Shown here: piece by piece, positions 54,730 through 63,072 of the stretch
Position numbering within the stretch: position 1 is the first letter of the stretch
How the letters are laid out: each line of letters begins with the position of its first letter
NCBI RefSeq assembly: GCF_000220985.1
Contig: NZ_AFRW01000015.1
Location: forward strand, 20,747-84,746
Source: Nesterenkonia sp. F
GTDB lineage: Bacteria > Actinomycetota > Actinomycetes > Actinomycetales > Micrococcaceae
Direction: 5' to 3'
Length of the DNA stretch: 64,000 bases
Notes under the pieces: model-generated
The model's input: the letters and a program-made list of their open reading frames with translations, nothing else
The model's database searches: none
What the model was told of the DNA's origin: nothing
Position numbers and translations under genes: made by a program

Positions 54730-54774
54730 ACGACCTCTCCGGGCCGACGTGCCGCGCATCCCGCCGCTCGCCCG

Positions 54775-54780
54775 TAGTCT
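54775..54780 (+). promoter_or_regulatory. Leaderless -10 box (TAGTCT) for methyltransferase gene
   Basis: TAGTCT ends 6 nt before the ATG at 54787; no Shine-Dalgarno. Confidence 0.65.
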
Positions 54781-54786
54781 GGTGGC

Positions 54787-55392
54787 ATGGCAGAGCCGAC
54801 GCGTTGGGCGACAGAGACGAAGGACGGCCACTCGCAGTGGTACATCGAGCGATTCCGGACTATGGCCGCCGAGGGGCACGACCTCGTCGGCGAGGCGCGA
54901 CTGGTCGACGCGATGGTGCCGCGGCAGGCGCGGATCCTCGACGCCGGCTGCGGGCCGGGCCGTCACGCCGGTGAGCTGCATGCTCGCGGACACGCCGTCG
55001 TCGGGGTCGACGCCGATGCCGAACTGATCGCCGCGGCCGAGGAGGACCATCCGGGCCCGCGGTACCTCGTCGCCGATCTGGCCGAACTTGATCTGGAGTC
55101 GCTCGGGGAATCGGAGCCGCTCGACGCCGTCCTGCTGGCCGGCAACGTGATGGTGTTCCTCGCCTCGGGAACCGAGACGCACGTGCTGCGTCGGCTCGCC
55201 GCCTGTGTGGCCGCCGACGGATTCCTGCTCGTCGGCTTCCACATCGACCGCCACCTGCGCCTGGAGGACTTCGACCGGTTCGTCGCCGAGGCCGGGCTGC
55301 GGGTCGAGCACCGCTTCTCCACCTGGCAGCTCGACGCCTGGCAGGACGACGCCGACTTCGCCGTCACCGTGCTTCGCCACGCCTCCGGATAG
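54787..55392 (+). CDS. Class I SAM-dependent methyltransferase
   Basis: 201 residues with a seven-strand methyltransferase core: motif I ARILDAGCGPGRHAGEL, acidic end of strand 2 VVGVDADAELIAAA, motif II-like RYLVADLAEL and motif III AACVAADGFLLVGF. The substrate is unknown. Its TAG stop is also the start of the -10 box of the next gene. Confidence 0.9.
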   Translation: MAEPTRWATETKDGHSQWYIERFRTMAAEGHDLVGEARLVDAMVPRQARILDAGCGPGRHAGELHARGHAVVGVDADAELIAAAEEDHPGPRYLVADLAELDLESLGESEPLDAVLLAGNVMVFLASGTETHVLRRLAACVAADGFLLVGFHIDRHLRLEDFDRFVAEAGLRVEHRFSTWQLDAWQDDADFAVTVLRHASG

Positions 55393-55395
55393 TCT
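55390..55395 (+). promoter_or_regulatory. Leaderless -10 box (TAGTCT) for ltrA-like gene
   Basis: TAGTCT ends 6 nt before GTG 55402 and overlaps the TAG stop codon of the methyltransferase gene. Confidence 0.6.
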
Positions 55396-55401
55396 GGGGC
55401 T

Positions 55402-56589
55402 GTGAACGTGGCACCGACCAGCACCTCCCGCACGTCCCTGGCCCGGCCGGCCTCACGCCGCTCCCAGGTGGCCCCTGTGGAGCTGTTCTTCGATCTGGTC
55501 TACATCTTCGCCGCCGTCCAGCTCGCACAGATCCTGCTCGGCGACCTCAGCTGGACCGGGGTGCTGGAGGTCGTCATCCTCTTCGCGGCGGTGTGGTGGG
55601 GCTGGAACTACACCGCGTGGGCGATGAACTGGCTCGATCCGGCGCGCACGCGGATCCAGCTGCTCTCGGCGGTGCTGATGCTCGCCGCGCTGGGCATGGC
55701 CGTCGCGATCCCGAGTGCCTTCGACGGGCAGAGCTGGATCTTCGTCGGGTGCTATCTGTTCATGGGGATCCTCCGGCCGGTGGTCATGATGCTCGCCTTC
55801 TCCGGTCAGCAGCTGGCCCGCAACTACCGGATGCTGCTGCTGTGGACGATGTTCGCCGGCGTCTTCTGGATCTTCGGCGCGGCGGCCCCGGACGGCTGGC
55901 GGATCCCGCTGTGGCTCACCGCCGTGCTCGTCGACTATGCCGCCCCGCTGGCCCAGTTCCGGGTGCCCTTCGTCGGCTCGGCGCCCATGCATCTCTGGGA
56001 CACCGATGCCGAACACCTGTCCCGGAGGAACCGCCAGGTCTTCGTCATGGCTCTCGGCCAGTGCATCCTGCTGATGGGCGGGGCCGTCGTCGACCAGGCG
56101 CCGCTCGCCCTGCCGCTGATGGCGAGCCTGACCGTGGGCTTCGCCTCACTCTTCGTCCTCTGGTGGAACTACTTCGCCCTGGCCGGGTCCGGCGCCGCGC
56201 ACGGCAACACCTCCACCGGCGCGCTGCGCACGGCCTTCGCCTACGCCCATGCGCTGATGGTCCTCGGGGCCATCCTGGTGGCGGTGTCCATCGAGCTGCG
56301 CCTGACGCATGGCGCCTTGACACCGGCGATCGTCGTGGTCACCACGGCGGGGCCGCTGGTCTATCTGGCCGGGAATCTGATGTTCATGCGCTCGCGCTTC
56401 GGACGGCTGGCGCAGTCCCGCATCCTCGCTGCGGGGTTGCTGGTGGTCATCACCGGAGTCGCCGTCGCCCTGCGCGAGGTGATCCCCGTGGCCGTCCTGA
56501 GCCTGACGGTGCTGGCGATCACGACGTCGCTGGCGGTGTACACCGCCGTCCAGCGGCGCGCCGCCGCGCACGGCGGACGCGCGACGTAG
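55402..56589 (+). CDS. Low temperature requirement protein A (LtrA) family membrane protein
   Basis: 395 residues, about twelve transmembrane helices. The LtrA signature is VAPVELFFDLVYIFAAVQLAQILL near the N-terminus; the later ERHG..ALGES block of the family appears here as RNRQVFVMALGQCILLMG, with Gln in place of the usual Glu. LtrA was named from a cold-growth phenotype in Listeria; its biochemical role is unknown. Leaderless GTG start. Its TAG stop overlaps the next gene's -10 box. Confidence 0.9.
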   Translation: MNVAPTSTSRTSLARPASRRSQVAPVELFFDLVYIFAAVQLAQILLGDLSWTGVLEVVILFAAVWWGWNYTAWAMNWLDPARTRIQLLSAVLMLAALGMAVAIPSAFDGQSWIFVGCYLFMGILRPVVMMLAFSGQQLARNYRMLLLWTMFAGVFWIFGAAAPDGWRIPLWLTAVLVDYAAPLAQFRVPFVGSAPMHLWDTDAEHLSRRNRQVFVMALGQCILLMGGAVVDQAPLALPLMASLTVGFASLFVLWWNYFALAGSGAAHGNTSTGALRTAFAYAHALMVLGAILVAVSIELRLTHGALTPAIVVVTTAGPLVYLAGNLMFMRSRFGRLAQSRILAAGLLVVITGVAVALREVIPVAVLSLTVLAITTSLAVYTAVQRRAAAHGGRAT

Positions 56590-56592
56590 GCT
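56587..56592 (+). promoter_or_regulatory. Leaderless -10 box (TAGGCT) for hydrolase gene
   Basis: TAGGCT ends 6 nt before GTG 56599 and overlaps the TAG stop of the ltrA-like gene. Confidence 0.6.
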
Positions 56593-56598
56593 GGAACG

Positions 56599-57405
56599 GT
56601 GAGCGACGCATCCGACTTCACCCTGCACACCACCACGGTCGACGGCGACGGCTCCACCGTCGTCTTCCTCCACGGCCTCTTCGGCCAGGGCAAGAACTTC
56701 ACCCAGATCGCCAAAGGGCTGGCCGATGAGCACGAGAGCCTGCTGGTCGACCTGCCGGACCACGGCCGTTCGGACTGGACCGAGCATCTCGACTACGAGC
56801 AGCTGGCCGACCTCGTCGCCGCGGAGCTGCGCACCGGCGTCGCGAGCGAGGCTCCGGTGCATCTGGTGGGCCACTCGATGGGCGGCAAAGTCGCCATGGT
56901 GCTCGCGCTGCGGCACCCGGAGCTGATCGAGCGGCTCGTCGTCGTCGACATCTCCCCGGTGGCCTCCGGCGGATCCATGGGCCAGTTCGAGCACCTGCTC
57001 GACAGCCTCGCCCAGCTGGATCCGGCGGGACTCTCCTCGCGACGCGAGGCCGATGAGCAGCTGCAGGAGGCGATCCCGTCGTCGATGATCCGCGGGTTCC
57101 TGCTGCAGAGCCTGGTCCGCGACGGCGACGGCTTCCGCTGGCTGTCGAACCTGGAGCTGCTGCGCGCCGAGCTCGACGTGGTCGGCGGATTCCCGGACCT
57201 GGGCAATCGCGAGTTCGCCGGCCCGGTGCTCTGGATCGCCGGCGCGGAGTCGGACTATGTCGCCGAGGAGCATCGGCCGGCCATGCGGGAACACTTCCCC
57301 CAGGCGCAGCTGGTGCGGATCAAGGGGGCCGGCCACTGGGTCCACGCCGAGCAGCCCGAGGTCTTCACCTCTGTGCTGCGGCGCTTCCTCGCGGCCGAGG
57401 GCTGA
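56599..57405 (+). CDS. Alpha/beta-fold hydrolase (YbfF-like)
   Basis: 268 residues. Oxyanion-hole HGLFGQGKNF, DLPDHGRSDW, nucleophile LVGHSMGGKVAMVLAL, acid near AGAESDYVAEE and His in GAGHWVHAEQPE. The HGLFGQGKNF/DLPDHGRS pattern resembles E. coli YbfF and YMR210-type esterases, so acyl-ester hydrolysis is likely, though the true substrate is not known. Leaderless GTG start. Confidence 0.9.
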   Translation: MSDASDFTLHTTTVDGDGSTVVFLHGLFGQGKNFTQIAKGLADEHESLLVDLPDHGRSDWTEHLDYEQLADLVAAELRTGVASEAPVHLVGHSMGGKVAMVLALRHPELIERLVVVDISPVASGGSMGQFEHLLDSLAQLDPAGLSSRREADEQLQEAIPSSMIRGFLLQSLVRDGDGFRWLSNLELLRAELDVVGGFPDLGNREFAGPVLWIAGAESDYVAEEHRPAMREHFPQAQLVRIKGAGHWVHAEQPEVFTSVLRRFLAAEG

Positions 57406-57535
57406 GGTCCGCGGCGGCAGGGGAGCGAGTCGTGTTCGGGCCGCGGTGTCAAGGCATCGGTGCACCTGTGGACGCTCCATCCACATCTGCGCGGGTCCGC
57501 TGGCGGGCGTGTTCGGGCTCGTCGAGGATCGAGTC

Positions 57536-57943
57536 ATGGCATTCGATGATCTTCCACCTCACTGGACCGAGCTTCCGCTCTCGACCCCGTACCTGGCCGG
57601 CGACGTCGTCGACCTGGTGGTCAAAGAATCCGATCGCGCGCAGAACACCTTCGCGGTGCTGCCCTGCGACGACGACGACATCGGCTTCCCGACGCCGGTG
57701 CTCATCGACCAGACCGACTGGCTCGTCGACGACGAGGAACGCCGGGAGATGCTGGGGGCGCTGGCCGGGATCGGTGTGCCCGCGGTAGTCCTGGCCTTCT
57801 CCTCCGCACGGCGCCTTCCCGACGGCATCCTGGGCCGGTGGCGTGCCGACGCCGAGACGGCGTTCGGCGCGGCCGGCACGCGGGTGATCGGCGTCTTCAC
57901 CGCGTGGGCGCACCACGTGGAGCCGGTGCCCGCGCCGGTGTGA
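57536..57943 (+). CDS. Hypothetical protein
   Basis: 135 residues (MAFDDLPPHWTELPLSTPYLAGDVVDLVVKES...), soluble, with alternating strands and helices and no recognised motif. Highly acidic in the middle (CDDDDIGFPTPVLIDQTDW). The ATG at 57536 is the natural start, with a weak GAGGAT hexamer 6 nt upstream; the frame is open before it but the composition there is poor. Convergent with the CHAD gene. Confidence 0.65.
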   Translation: MAFDDLPPHWTELPLSTPYLAGDVVDLVVKESDRAQNTFAVLPCDDDDIGFPTPVLIDQTDWLVDDEERREMLGALAGIGVPAVVLAFSSARRLPDGILGRWRADAETAFGAAGTRVIGVFTAWAHHVEPVPAPV

Positions 57944-57948
57944 GGGCC

Positions 57949-57967
57949 CGGCACGGGGCGGGTGCCG
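57949..57967. terminator. Short hairpin between convergent genes
   Basis: CGGCAC (57949-57954) pairs with GTGCCG (57962-57967) around a 7-nt loop between the stops of the hypothetical and CHAD-domain genes. Only 6 bp, so weak. Confidence 0.35.
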
Positions 57968-57968
57968 C

Positions 57969-58889
57969 TCAACCGGTCGGCAGGGCCGCGGACCGCAGCT
58001 TCTTCATCGCCTGAGGCAGGTCTGCCAGTGCTGAGGCAGCCCGGGCCTCGGCGGCGTCGGCGAAGGCCCGGAAATCGCCGGCGGCGCGCGGTGTGGATGC
58101 CTCGGCCGCCAGGCGCCGAGCATGGGCGCCGAGCAGCAGCGCGTCGCGGTGGTCGCCCAGCACCGTCTGCAGCCGTGACCCTCTCTTCGCGGCACGGCGG
58201 GCCTTCTTCCCCAGGACTTCCGCAGGAGGCTGGGTGAAGGCTTCGGCGATGTAGCGCAGGCGTCGTCCCGCCTTGCGCAGCCGGTGGGCGTCGGCCAGCG
58301 TCCGGTCGTCCGGGCCGTCGAGCAGTCCGACTTCGAGTCGGTCGGCCATGGTCCGCGCGCGTGTGATCTCTGAGCGGACCGCGTCCTTCAGGAACGGCTT
58401 CGCCGACTCCTCGGCCAGGGCGGGGTCGACAGGGGCGTCCTCGGCCCAGTGCTCCAGCGCCGTCGTCAGGTCCTCGCCGTGCTCCTCCCACCATGCGACG
58501 AAGGCCTCGTGGGCCGTCGCCCGCTCCTCGAGAATCGCATCGATCAGCGTCGCTGGGATCTCCTCGACGGGTTCGTCGTCGCCGGAGGTGCGCAGCTCCT
58601 CCAGCACCGAGCCGGCCAGCTCCGCGGCGACCTCGAGATCGCGAGCCTCACCGAGGATGTCGCCGAACGTCGAGAGGCGGTGCCGCAGATCGGTCACCTC
58701 GTCCCCCAGGAAGCGCGAGCGAAAGGCAACCAGGAGCGACCGTAGTCGGCGCACTGCAGTGCGCAGCTGATGGACGGCGTCGTATTGGTCCTCCACTGCG
58801 GCCGGCAGCCGGTCGAGGACGACCTGCGCCCGCAGTCCGACGGCGGCGGTCAGCACCTCCTGGGCGGTGCGGTGCTCTGGACGCGACAT
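57969..58889 (-). CDS. CHAD-domain protein
   Basis: 306 residues. CHAD domains are helical bundles with conserved His that bind inorganic polyphosphate. Repeated helices with basic/His motifs are seen: EDQYDAVHQLRTAVRRLRSLLVAFR near residue 40 and LADAHRLRKAGRRLRYIAEAF near 205, the characteristic paired VHxLRxxxRRLR blocks. The ATG at 58889 has AGGAGGG upstream; the extension to 58982 is rejected. No CYTH domain is attached. Confidence 0.9.
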   Translation of the reverse strand: MSRPEHRTAQEVLTAAVGLRAQVVLDRLPAAVEDQYDAVHQLRTAVRRLRSLLVAFRSRFLGDEVTDLRHRLSTFGDILGEARDLEVAAELAGSVLEELRTSGDDEPVEEIPATLIDAILEERATAHEAFVAWWEEHGEDLTTALEHWAEDAPVDPALAEESAKPFLKDAVRSEITRARTMADRLEVGLLDGPDDRTLADAHRLRKAGRRLRYIAEAFTQPPAEVLGKKARRAAKRGSRLQTVLGDHRDALLLGAHARRLAAEASTPRAAGDFRAFADAAEARAASALADLPQAMKKLRSAALPTG

Positions 58890-59098
58890 GGGCTCCCTCC
58901 TGCGAAGCTCCTGGCATGGTGGGTGGACGGTCGGGCGGCGAGAGCCGGACCCGGCCCCATTCAACCCGCCTCCGGCCGCCACGACCAGAGCTGGCAGGGT
59001 GCCTGATCGTTCCGATGTCCGACCGGCGGACCGGCGTTGGTCGTGCGCTCCTCCGTCGGCGGAGACTCGCGCCCCGACCGCGTCGCGGTCGGAGAGCC

Positions 59099-59926
59099 TC
59101 AGCCGCGCAGCTCGATCTCGTCCGGATGCGGAGTGCGGCGCCCGGCCTCGCCACGGTCCAGGGCGTCGAGCGCGGCGACGTCCTCCTCGTCCAGCTGCCA
59201 GTCGAGGATGTCCAGATTCGCCGCCATGCCCTCAGGGCGGGAGGACTTCGGGATGATCACGTCGCCGCGCTCGAGATGCCAGCGCAGGATCACCTGCGCC
59301 GGGCTGCGCCCCAGCTGCTCGGCGAGGGCGACGACGGCCGGATCCGCCAGGTCGTCGCCCTTGCCCAGCGGGCTCCAGGCGGTGACCATGATGCCGTGCT
59401 CACGGCAGAAGGCTCTGAGCATGTCGTTCGCGAAGGACGGATGGACCTCGATCTGGTCGACGGCGGGCACCTCTCCGGTCGCCTCGATGATCCTCTCCAG
59501 ATGGTCCTGCTGGAAGTTGGAGACGCCGACGGCGCGAGCCCGTCCGGATTCGCGGGCGGCGAGCATCGCTCGCCAGGTGTCGACGTAGGAGACCTCCAGC
59601 CGCGGCATCGGCCAGTGGACCAGGAACAGATCGACGGCGTCGAGATCGAGACGCGCCAGCGACTCGTCGAGGGTGCGGTCGACGTCGGCGGGCGCGTGAT
59701 GGAAGTCGTCGAGCTTGGTGGTGATGAAGAGATCCTCGCGCGGCACGCCCGAGGTCCGGATCCCCGCGCCGACGCCGGCCTCGTTGCCGTATCGCTGTGC
59801 GGTGTCGAGGTGGCGGTACCCGGCCTGCAGAGCGGCGGCGACGCGCTCGGCGGCGTCCGGCGTGCCGCCGGTGCCGAAGCCGATCTGCGGAATGGACGGT
59901 CCGGAGTTCAGCGGAAGGTGCTCCAT
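59099..59926 (-). CDS. Aldo/keto reductase
   Basis: 275 residues, AKR TIM barrel (2,5-diketo-gluconate reductase type). Catalytic Asp/Tyr in HLDTAQRYGNEAGVG, Lys in DLFITTKLDDFHH, His in DLFLVHWPMP, and NADPH-binding VIPKSSRPEGMAANLDI. Substrate unknown; NADPH-dependent carbonyl reduction. The ATG at 59926 has a leaderless -10 TAGGCT 6 nt upstream. Confidence 0.93.
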   Translation of the reverse strand: MEHLPLNSGPSIPQIGFGTGGTPDAAERVAAALQAGYRHLDTAQRYGNEAGVGAGIRTSGVPREDLFITTKLDDFHHAPADVDRTLDESLARLDLDAVDLFLVHWPMPRLEVSYVDTWRAMLAARESGRARAVGVSNFQQDHLERIIEATGEVPAVDQIEVHPSFANDMLRAFCREHGIMVTAWSPLGKGDDLADPAVVALAEQLGRSPAQVILRWHLERGDVIIPKSSRPEGMAANLDILDWQLDEEDVAALDALDRGEAGRRTPHPDEIELRG

Positions 59927-59932
59927 GGCACG

Positions 59933-59938
59933 AGCCTA
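59933..59938 (-). promoter_or_regulatory. Leaderless -10 box (TAGGCT) for aldo/keto reductase
   Basis: TAGGCT on the reverse strand, 6 nt before the ATG at 59926; no Shine-Dalgarno. Confidence 0.6.
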
Positions 59939-59957
59939 CGTCGTCGCGGCCGGCAGT

Positions 59958-60662
59958 TCACGGGGTCAGCGCCGCGGAGAGCTCCCGACGGGCGAGCTGG
60001 GGATCGCCGGTGACGTCGACGCCGGCCGCATCGAGGTCGAGTCGGCGCCAGAGCAGCAGCGCCAGATCGCGGGCCGATCCGCGCAGCGTCGCCGCCGGCG
60101 CGGGGTCCTCGCCGACGAGCTGCCAGGCGGCGTCGGCGTCGGTCGCCTCCAGGCGCAGCGAGACTTCCGGCGCGGCCGTCCGCTGCAGGCGCAGCTGGCG
60201 GGGATGCATCACGGTGATGACCTCGTCGACGGCGTCGGCCCACAGCTCGTGGCCGGGATCCGGCATGACCGTTCCTGCGGCGCGGTGCAGATCGTGCAGA
60301 TGCACCAGCGCCTCGTGAGTCTGCCGACGCCGCCAGAACGCCGACGGTCCGGTCCCGGACATCGTGCGCACCGGCGTCTGCGGGGCGAGGGCCGAGAGCG
60401 TCCGGTGCAGTCGTGCCGCCTGCCGCGCATAGTGCTCGGGGACCGACGTCGTGCGCTGCGGAGGCCTGATGTCCTCGGCACCGCGGACCAGCGCCTCGGC
60501 CCAGGCATGGACTCCGGCGACGTGCTCGCCCAGATCGCCGACGCTCCACCCGGGGCAGCCCGGCACCTGCGTCTGCTCGTCGACGGCGAGCAGGCCGGCG
60601 TGCAGGTGTTCCTGCAGGTCGGCCAGACGGGCCAGCAGGTCGAGGTCATCCGTCGCAGTCAT
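59958..60662 (-). CDS. Maleylpyruvate isomerase / mycothiol-dependent enzyme family protein
   Basis: 234 residues of the DinB-fold TIGR03083-type family. Seen: VPGCPGWSVGDLGEHVAGVHAWAEALV, with the helix-1/2 HxxxH-type histidine pattern, TGPSAFWRRRQTHEALVHLHDLHRAAG, and a C-terminal SCP2-like part with ATLRGSARDLALLLWRR. Family members bind metal and some use mycothiol; the substrate is not known. The ATG at 60662 has TAGGCT 7 nt upstream. Confidence 0.85.
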   Translation of the reverse strand: MTATDDLDLLARLADLQEHLHAGLLAVDEQTQVPGCPGWSVGDLGEHVAGVHAWAEALVRGAEDIRPPQRTTSVPEHYARQAARLHRTLSALAPQTPVRTMSGTGPSAFWRRRQTHEALVHLHDLHRAAGTVMPDPGHELWADAVDEVITVMHPRQLRLQRTAAPEVSLRLEATDADAAWQLVGEDPAPAATLRGSARDLALLLWRRLDLDAAGVDVTGDPQLARRELSAALTP

Positions 60663-60669
60663 GGCGACG

Positions 60670-60675
60670 AGCCTA
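60670..60675 (-). promoter_or_regulatory. Leaderless -10 box (TAGGCT)
   Basis: TAGGCT on the reverse strand, 7 nt before the ATG at 60662; no Shine-Dalgarno. Confidence 0.6.
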
Positions 60676-60733
60676 CCGGCGTCGCGCTGACCACTCCAGA
60701 CGGCCGGCGGGCGCGTTCTGCGTGCCTCCCGGG

Positions 60734-62257
60734 TCAGGCCGGTTCCTTCTCCCGGTTCCCGTCGGCGGGCTCCTCGCCGGGCGCCGCCCGTGAGGCCAGG
60801 CCCTTCGAGTCCTTGCTGAAGAAGGCCCCGATGATGCCCAGCACGCCGACGGAGCCGGCGACCATGAAGGCCACGTTGGCGCCGTGGATGGGGCCTTCGA
60901 CGCCGTAGACCTGCGGGTCGCGCGCCGAGGCGGACATGATGGTGACCAGCCCGGCGGTGCCCACGGAGGCGGCGATCTGACGCAGCGTGTTGTTCAACGC
61001 GGTGCCGTGCGGCACCAGGTGGCGGGGGAGCTGGTTCAGCGCCGCGGTGGTCACCGGCATGATGACCATCGCCGTGCCGACCATCCGCACGGTGTTGACT
61101 CCGGCGATGTAGGCGAAGGTGGTCTGCGCATCCAGATCGGCCAGGAAGAAGGTCGAGCCGGTCACCAGCGTGAAGCCGAGGACGGCGAGCCAGCGCGCCC
61201 CGACGGCGTCGAAGATCCGTCCGGTGATCGGCGACATCAGACCCATGAGCGCCGCTCCGGGCAGCAGGGCCAGACCGGACTCGACGGCGGTGTGGCCGGT
61301 CATGTTCTGCATGTACAGCGGGATGATGAGCATGCCGCCGATCATCACGATGAACACGCACATGCCCAGGGCGGTGTTCAGCGTGAACATCGGATAGCGC
61401 AGCACCCGGAACTCGAGGATCGGCTCGGGCAGCTTCAGCTGGCGCAGGATGAAGATCACCAGCACCACCGCGCCCAGGATCAGCGGGAGATAGACCTGGG
61501 GGCTGGTCCAGCCGGCGTCGCCGGCCGTCCCGAAGCCGAAGAGCAGGCCGCCGAAGCCCAGCGAGGACAGGATGATCGAGAGCACGTCGAGGCGCGGGAA
61601 GGTGCGTTCGGTGACGTTCTTCAGGATGAACAGCCCGATGATCAGGTCGACGATCGCGATCGGCAGCATCATCAGGAACAGCGTCTGCCACGGCAGGTGG
61701 TCGACGATCCAGCCCGAGAGGCTCGGGCCGATGGCCGGGGCGAAGCCGATCACGAGCCCGAACGTCCCCATGGCGCTGCCGCGCTTCTCCACCGGGAAGA
61801 TGGCGAAGAGGATCGTCTGCATCAGCGGGATGATGATGCCTCCGCTGGCGGCCTGCACCACGCGGCCGGTGAGCAGCAGCGGATAGACCGGCGCCGCCGC
61901 GCAGATGGCGGTGCCGACGATGAACAGGATCATCGCGGTGAAGAACAGCGCCCGCGTGGTGAACTTCTGGATGAGGAATGCGGTGACCGGGATCATGATG
62001 CCGTTGACCAGCATGAAGATCGTCGTCATCCACTGGGCGGCGCTCGCCGAGATGCCGAAGTCCGCCATGAAGGCCGGCAGGGCGGTGTTCAGCAGCGTCT
62101 GGTTCAGGATGATGACGAACGCGCCCGAGACCAGCACCGCCATCACGACGCGGCGATTGATCGGCTTCGGCGGCGAGTCCGCGGCGGGACGGCCGGCGGC
62201 CTCCCCGGCGACGTCGGGGGAGCGGTGTTCAGTCGACAAGGGGCGACCTTCCTTCAT
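60734..62257 (-). CDS. MFS drug-efflux transporter, DHA2 (EmrB/QacA) family
   Basis: 507 residues with about fourteen transmembrane helices. Typical: FVIILNQTLLNTALPAFMADFG in helix 1, QWMTTIFMLVNGIMIP, RVVQAASGGIIIPLMQTILF (motif A/B region), GFAPAIGPSLSGWIVDHLPWQTLF (antiporter motif C), and a second half with LPRHLVPHGTALNNTLRQIAAS. Proton-driven export of drugs or cations. ATG 62257 is given; a TTG seven codons in (62236) is better spaced from AAGGAAGG. Its regulator is the TetR gene directly upstream on the same strand. Confidence 0.93.
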   Translation of the reverse strand: MKEGRPLSTEHRSPDVAGEAAGRPAADSPPKPINRRVVMAVLVSGAFVIILNQTLLNTALPAFMADFGISASAAQWMTTIFMLVNGIMIPVTAFLIQKFTTRALFFTAMILFIVGTAICAAAPVYPLLLTGRVVQAASGGIIIPLMQTILFAIFPVEKRGSAMGTFGLVIGFAPAIGPSLSGWIVDHLPWQTLFLMMLPIAIVDLIIGLFILKNVTERTFPRLDVLSIILSSLGFGGLLFGFGTAGDAGWTSPQVYLPLILGAVVLVIFILRQLKLPEPILEFRVLRYPMFTLNTALGMCVFIVMIGGMLIIPLYMQNMTGHTAVESGLALLPGAALMGLMSPITGRIFDAVGARWLAVLGFTLVTGSTFFLADLDAQTTFAYIAGVNTVRMVGTAMVIMPVTTAALNQLPRHLVPHGTALNNTLRQIAASVGTAGLVTIMSASARDPQVYGVEGPIHGANVAFMVAGSVGVLGIIGAFFSKDSKGLASRAAPGEEPADGNREKEPA

Positions 62258-62273
62258 CTGTCATGACTCGTCC

Positions 62274-62285
62274 CCGACGCGTCGG
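62274..62285. promoter_or_regulatory. 12-bp palindrome between tetR and MFS genes
   Basis: CCGACGCGTCGG lies 17 bp upstream of the MFS start. It may be an operator or chance in GC-rich DNA. Confidence 0.25.
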
Positions 62286-62328
62286 CGCCGGGGGTGCGTC
62301 GTGCGCGCGGCGGGGCGCCGCGTCGCGG

Positions 62329-62967
62329 TCAGCGGTGGTGTGCGTCGGCGGCGGGCGTCCCGCCCTGCTCCAGCAGGTCGAAGGCCGAGCCGATGAGCTC
62401 GTCCAACGTCGACGTCTCGTCGGTCGTCCAGCGCCGCACGGCGATGCGGACCGCGCTGACCGCGGCCCCGGCGATCAGCGCCGGCCTCAGGTCCTGCTCG
62501 ACGTCGACGTCGAGCCGTCGGGCCACCGCCGCGGCGAAGGCCTGCTCGAGCTGGGCGTATTTGCCCAGCTGTCGCGCCAACAGCGCCGGATGCTCCTGGA
62601 CCAGCTGCTGGCGGGTCCGGGCGCGTGCCCGGCTGGCCTGCATCAGCGAGGCGGGGTCGTTCTCCGTCATGGCCATGCGGATCGCGCGCAGGGGTGCTTC
62701 CTCCGCGGGTCGGGCTTCGACGAGCGCGCGCAGCAGCTCGGCGACCGCCCCGGCGTCGGTGACGAGGGCGTCCTCCTTGCAGGAGAAGTAGTTGAAGAAC
62801 GTCCGGGGTGAGATCTCGGCGGCCTCGGCGATCATCTCCACCGTCAGGTGCGAGAGGCCGACGTCGAGGGCGAGATCCAGCGCGACGCTGCGGATCGAGC
62901 GACGGGTCAGGAGCTTCTTGCGCTCCCTGCGGCCCATGGCGCCGACCGACTGCTCCGCGTCCTGCAT
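62329..62967 (-). CDS. TetR-family transcriptional regulator
   Basis: 212 residues. HTH region LTRRSIRSVALDLALDVGLSHL, VEMIAEAAEISPRTFFNYFSCKEDAL; helical C-domain. It lies 71 bp upstream of the DHA2 exporter on the same strand, the common repressor-pump layout; a drug-like ligand is likely. Start ATG 62967 (MQDAEQS), with ATG 62937 as alternative. A palindrome in the AT-rich patch just upstream may be its operator. Confidence 0.9.
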   Translation of the reverse strand: MQDAEQSVGAMGRRERKKLLTRRSIRSVALDLALDVGLSHLTVEMIAEAAEISPRTFFNYFSCKEDALVTDAGAVAELLRALVEARPAEEAPLRAIRMAMTENDPASLMQASRARARTRQQLVQEHPALLARQLGKYAQLEQAFAAAVARRLDVDVEQDLRPALIAGAAVSAVRIAVRRWTTDETSTLDELIGSAFDLLEQGGTPAADAHHR

Positions 62968-62989
62968 GACCGCGACGATATCGAAAAAC

Positions 62990-63004
62990 TTGCACAGCCT
63001 GCAA
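62990..63004. promoter_or_regulatory. Candidate TetR operator (TTGCA-N5-TGCAA)
   Basis: TTGCA-CAGCC-TGCAA is a perfect 5-5-5 inverted repeat in the most AT-rich patch of the region, 23 bp before the TetR start codon. It probably overlaps the promoter of tetR and the exporter. Confidence 0.5.
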
Positions 63005-63072
63005 AAATATTGGGCTGTGATCCTGGTCGCCCGTCGGCGCCTGACCTGTCCGGGCCGGCCGCCGGCTTCCAC

